The notes beneath the pieces were generated by a model. That model searched no databases. It saw nothing but the letters and a program-made list of their open reading frames with translations, and was not told the origin of the DNA. Shown in pieces: positions 31,148 through 31,411 of a stretch of 31,411 nucleotides of DNA. Position 1 is the first letter of the stretch. Each line of letters begins with the position of its first letter. Source of the DNA: Roseburia sp. (lineage in GTDB: Bacteria > Bacillota > Clostridia > Lachnospirales > Lachnospiraceae); contig JAGASC010000272.1 in the NCBI GenBank assembly GCA_017621905.1, positions 1 through 31,411 on the forward strand, in the 5' to 3' direction. The position numbers and the translations under genes were made by a program.

Positions 31148-31411
31148 ATGGACTTTATCAAAGAAAAAATACGTGTCATGACAGAAAAACTGAAAGAACT
31201 CTATGTCCTGCAGCAGGAAAATGTAGAATATACCTACATAGAATGCCTGCAGTACAAAACTACCAACCTTCCGCCAGCATTAAGTGAAAACTGGAAACCC
31301 TATGAGCCCAATATTCTTTTTGGCGGAGTCGACACACATTACTGGCTGCATTTGCAGGTAAAAGCAGCTGCTCCCCAGGAACACAAGGAACTCCGTCTCT
31401 GTGTGAAGACC
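31148..31411 (+). CDS. Probable alpha-mannosidase, GH38 type, N-terminal fragment (runs off the window)
   Basis: ATG 31148 follows AAGGAGGT with 7-base spacing and opens an 88-codon frame that continues past the window edge. The peptide starts MDFIKEKIRVMTEKLKELYV and contains ENWKPYEPNILFGGVDTHYWLHLQV. This resembles the N-terminal domain of bacterial GH38 alpha-mannosidases, where a W-x-P and a WGG-D-x-H/Y-W pattern precedes the catalytic barrel. No signal peptide is seen. The catalytic residues lie outside the window, so the call depends on the N-terminal pattern alone. The divergent AraC-type gene is its likely regulator. Confidence 0.65.
   Translation, partial: MDFIKEKIRVMTEKLKELYVLQQENVEYTYIECLQYKTTNLPPALSENWKPYEPNILFGGVDTHYWLHLQVKAAAPQEHKELRLCVKT

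Overview
The window looks like a chromosomal carbohydrate-utilisation region of an anaerobic, low-to-mid GC Firmicute, most likely a Lachnospiraceae-type gut Clostridium. The indications are strong GGAGG-type ribosome sites, YesM/YesN-type two-component regulators paired with LplA/B/C-type ABC importers, an anaerobic sulfatase-maturating radical SAM enzyme and a sortase-anchored surface protein. I saw no tRNA, rRNA, CRISPR array, transposase or phage gene. All family calls rest on motifs read by eye; no database search was run.

Region 1 (1-8827, plus strand) is one long catabolic operon whose 5' end lies outside the window. It holds the C-terminal half of a Gfo/Idh/MocA dehydrogenase, a VAO-type FAD oxidoreductase broken by an in-frame UGA, a GlcF-like iron-sulfur protein, a class II aldolase, a PfkB kinase, an FGGY kinase, a fused EtfB-EtfA flavoprotein and an IolB-like isomerase. 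Aldolase, PfkB and IolB resemble the lower half of inositol catabolism. The FAD enzyme, Fe-S protein and fused ETF look like a soluble dehydrogenase complex that could pass electrons to or from NAD(H), possibly by bifurcation. A 19-bp hairpin ends the operon.

Region 2 (8887-13147, minus strand) is a compact three-gene signalling operon: a kinase-less membrane sensor, a YesN-type response regulator and a YesM-type histidine kinase. Divergent from it, region 3 (13402-20777, plus) encodes two ABC permeases, a lipoprotein binding protein, a cytoplasmic Cys-type sulfatase and a GH78-type alpha-L-rhamnosidase. The anaerobic sulfatase-maturating enzyme follows on the minus strand (20909-22039). The likely logic is import of a sulfated, rhamnose-containing oligosaccharide, intracellular desulfation and hydrolysis, and in-house activation of the sulfatase.

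Region 4 (22299-29937, plus) encodes an SGNH-family esterase, an endonuclease/exonuclease/phosphatase-fold hydrolase, a second complete Gfo/Idh/MocA dehydrogenase and a 1472-residue cell-wall-anchored protein (GDPD, CBM6, Ig-like and LamG-like modules). Region 5 (30097-31411) has an AraC-type regulator divergent from the first 88 codons of a probable GH38 alpha-mannosidase.

The most striking non-coding signal is that the divergent control region at 13144-13309 recurs at 22053-22213, with both promoters and paired operator-like repeats kept. The second copy is followed by a 43-bp shred of a binding-protein gene homologous to the one at 15377-16927. This reads as the scar of a second sensor/transporter locus whose genes were deleted, leaving its control region to serve new neighbours.
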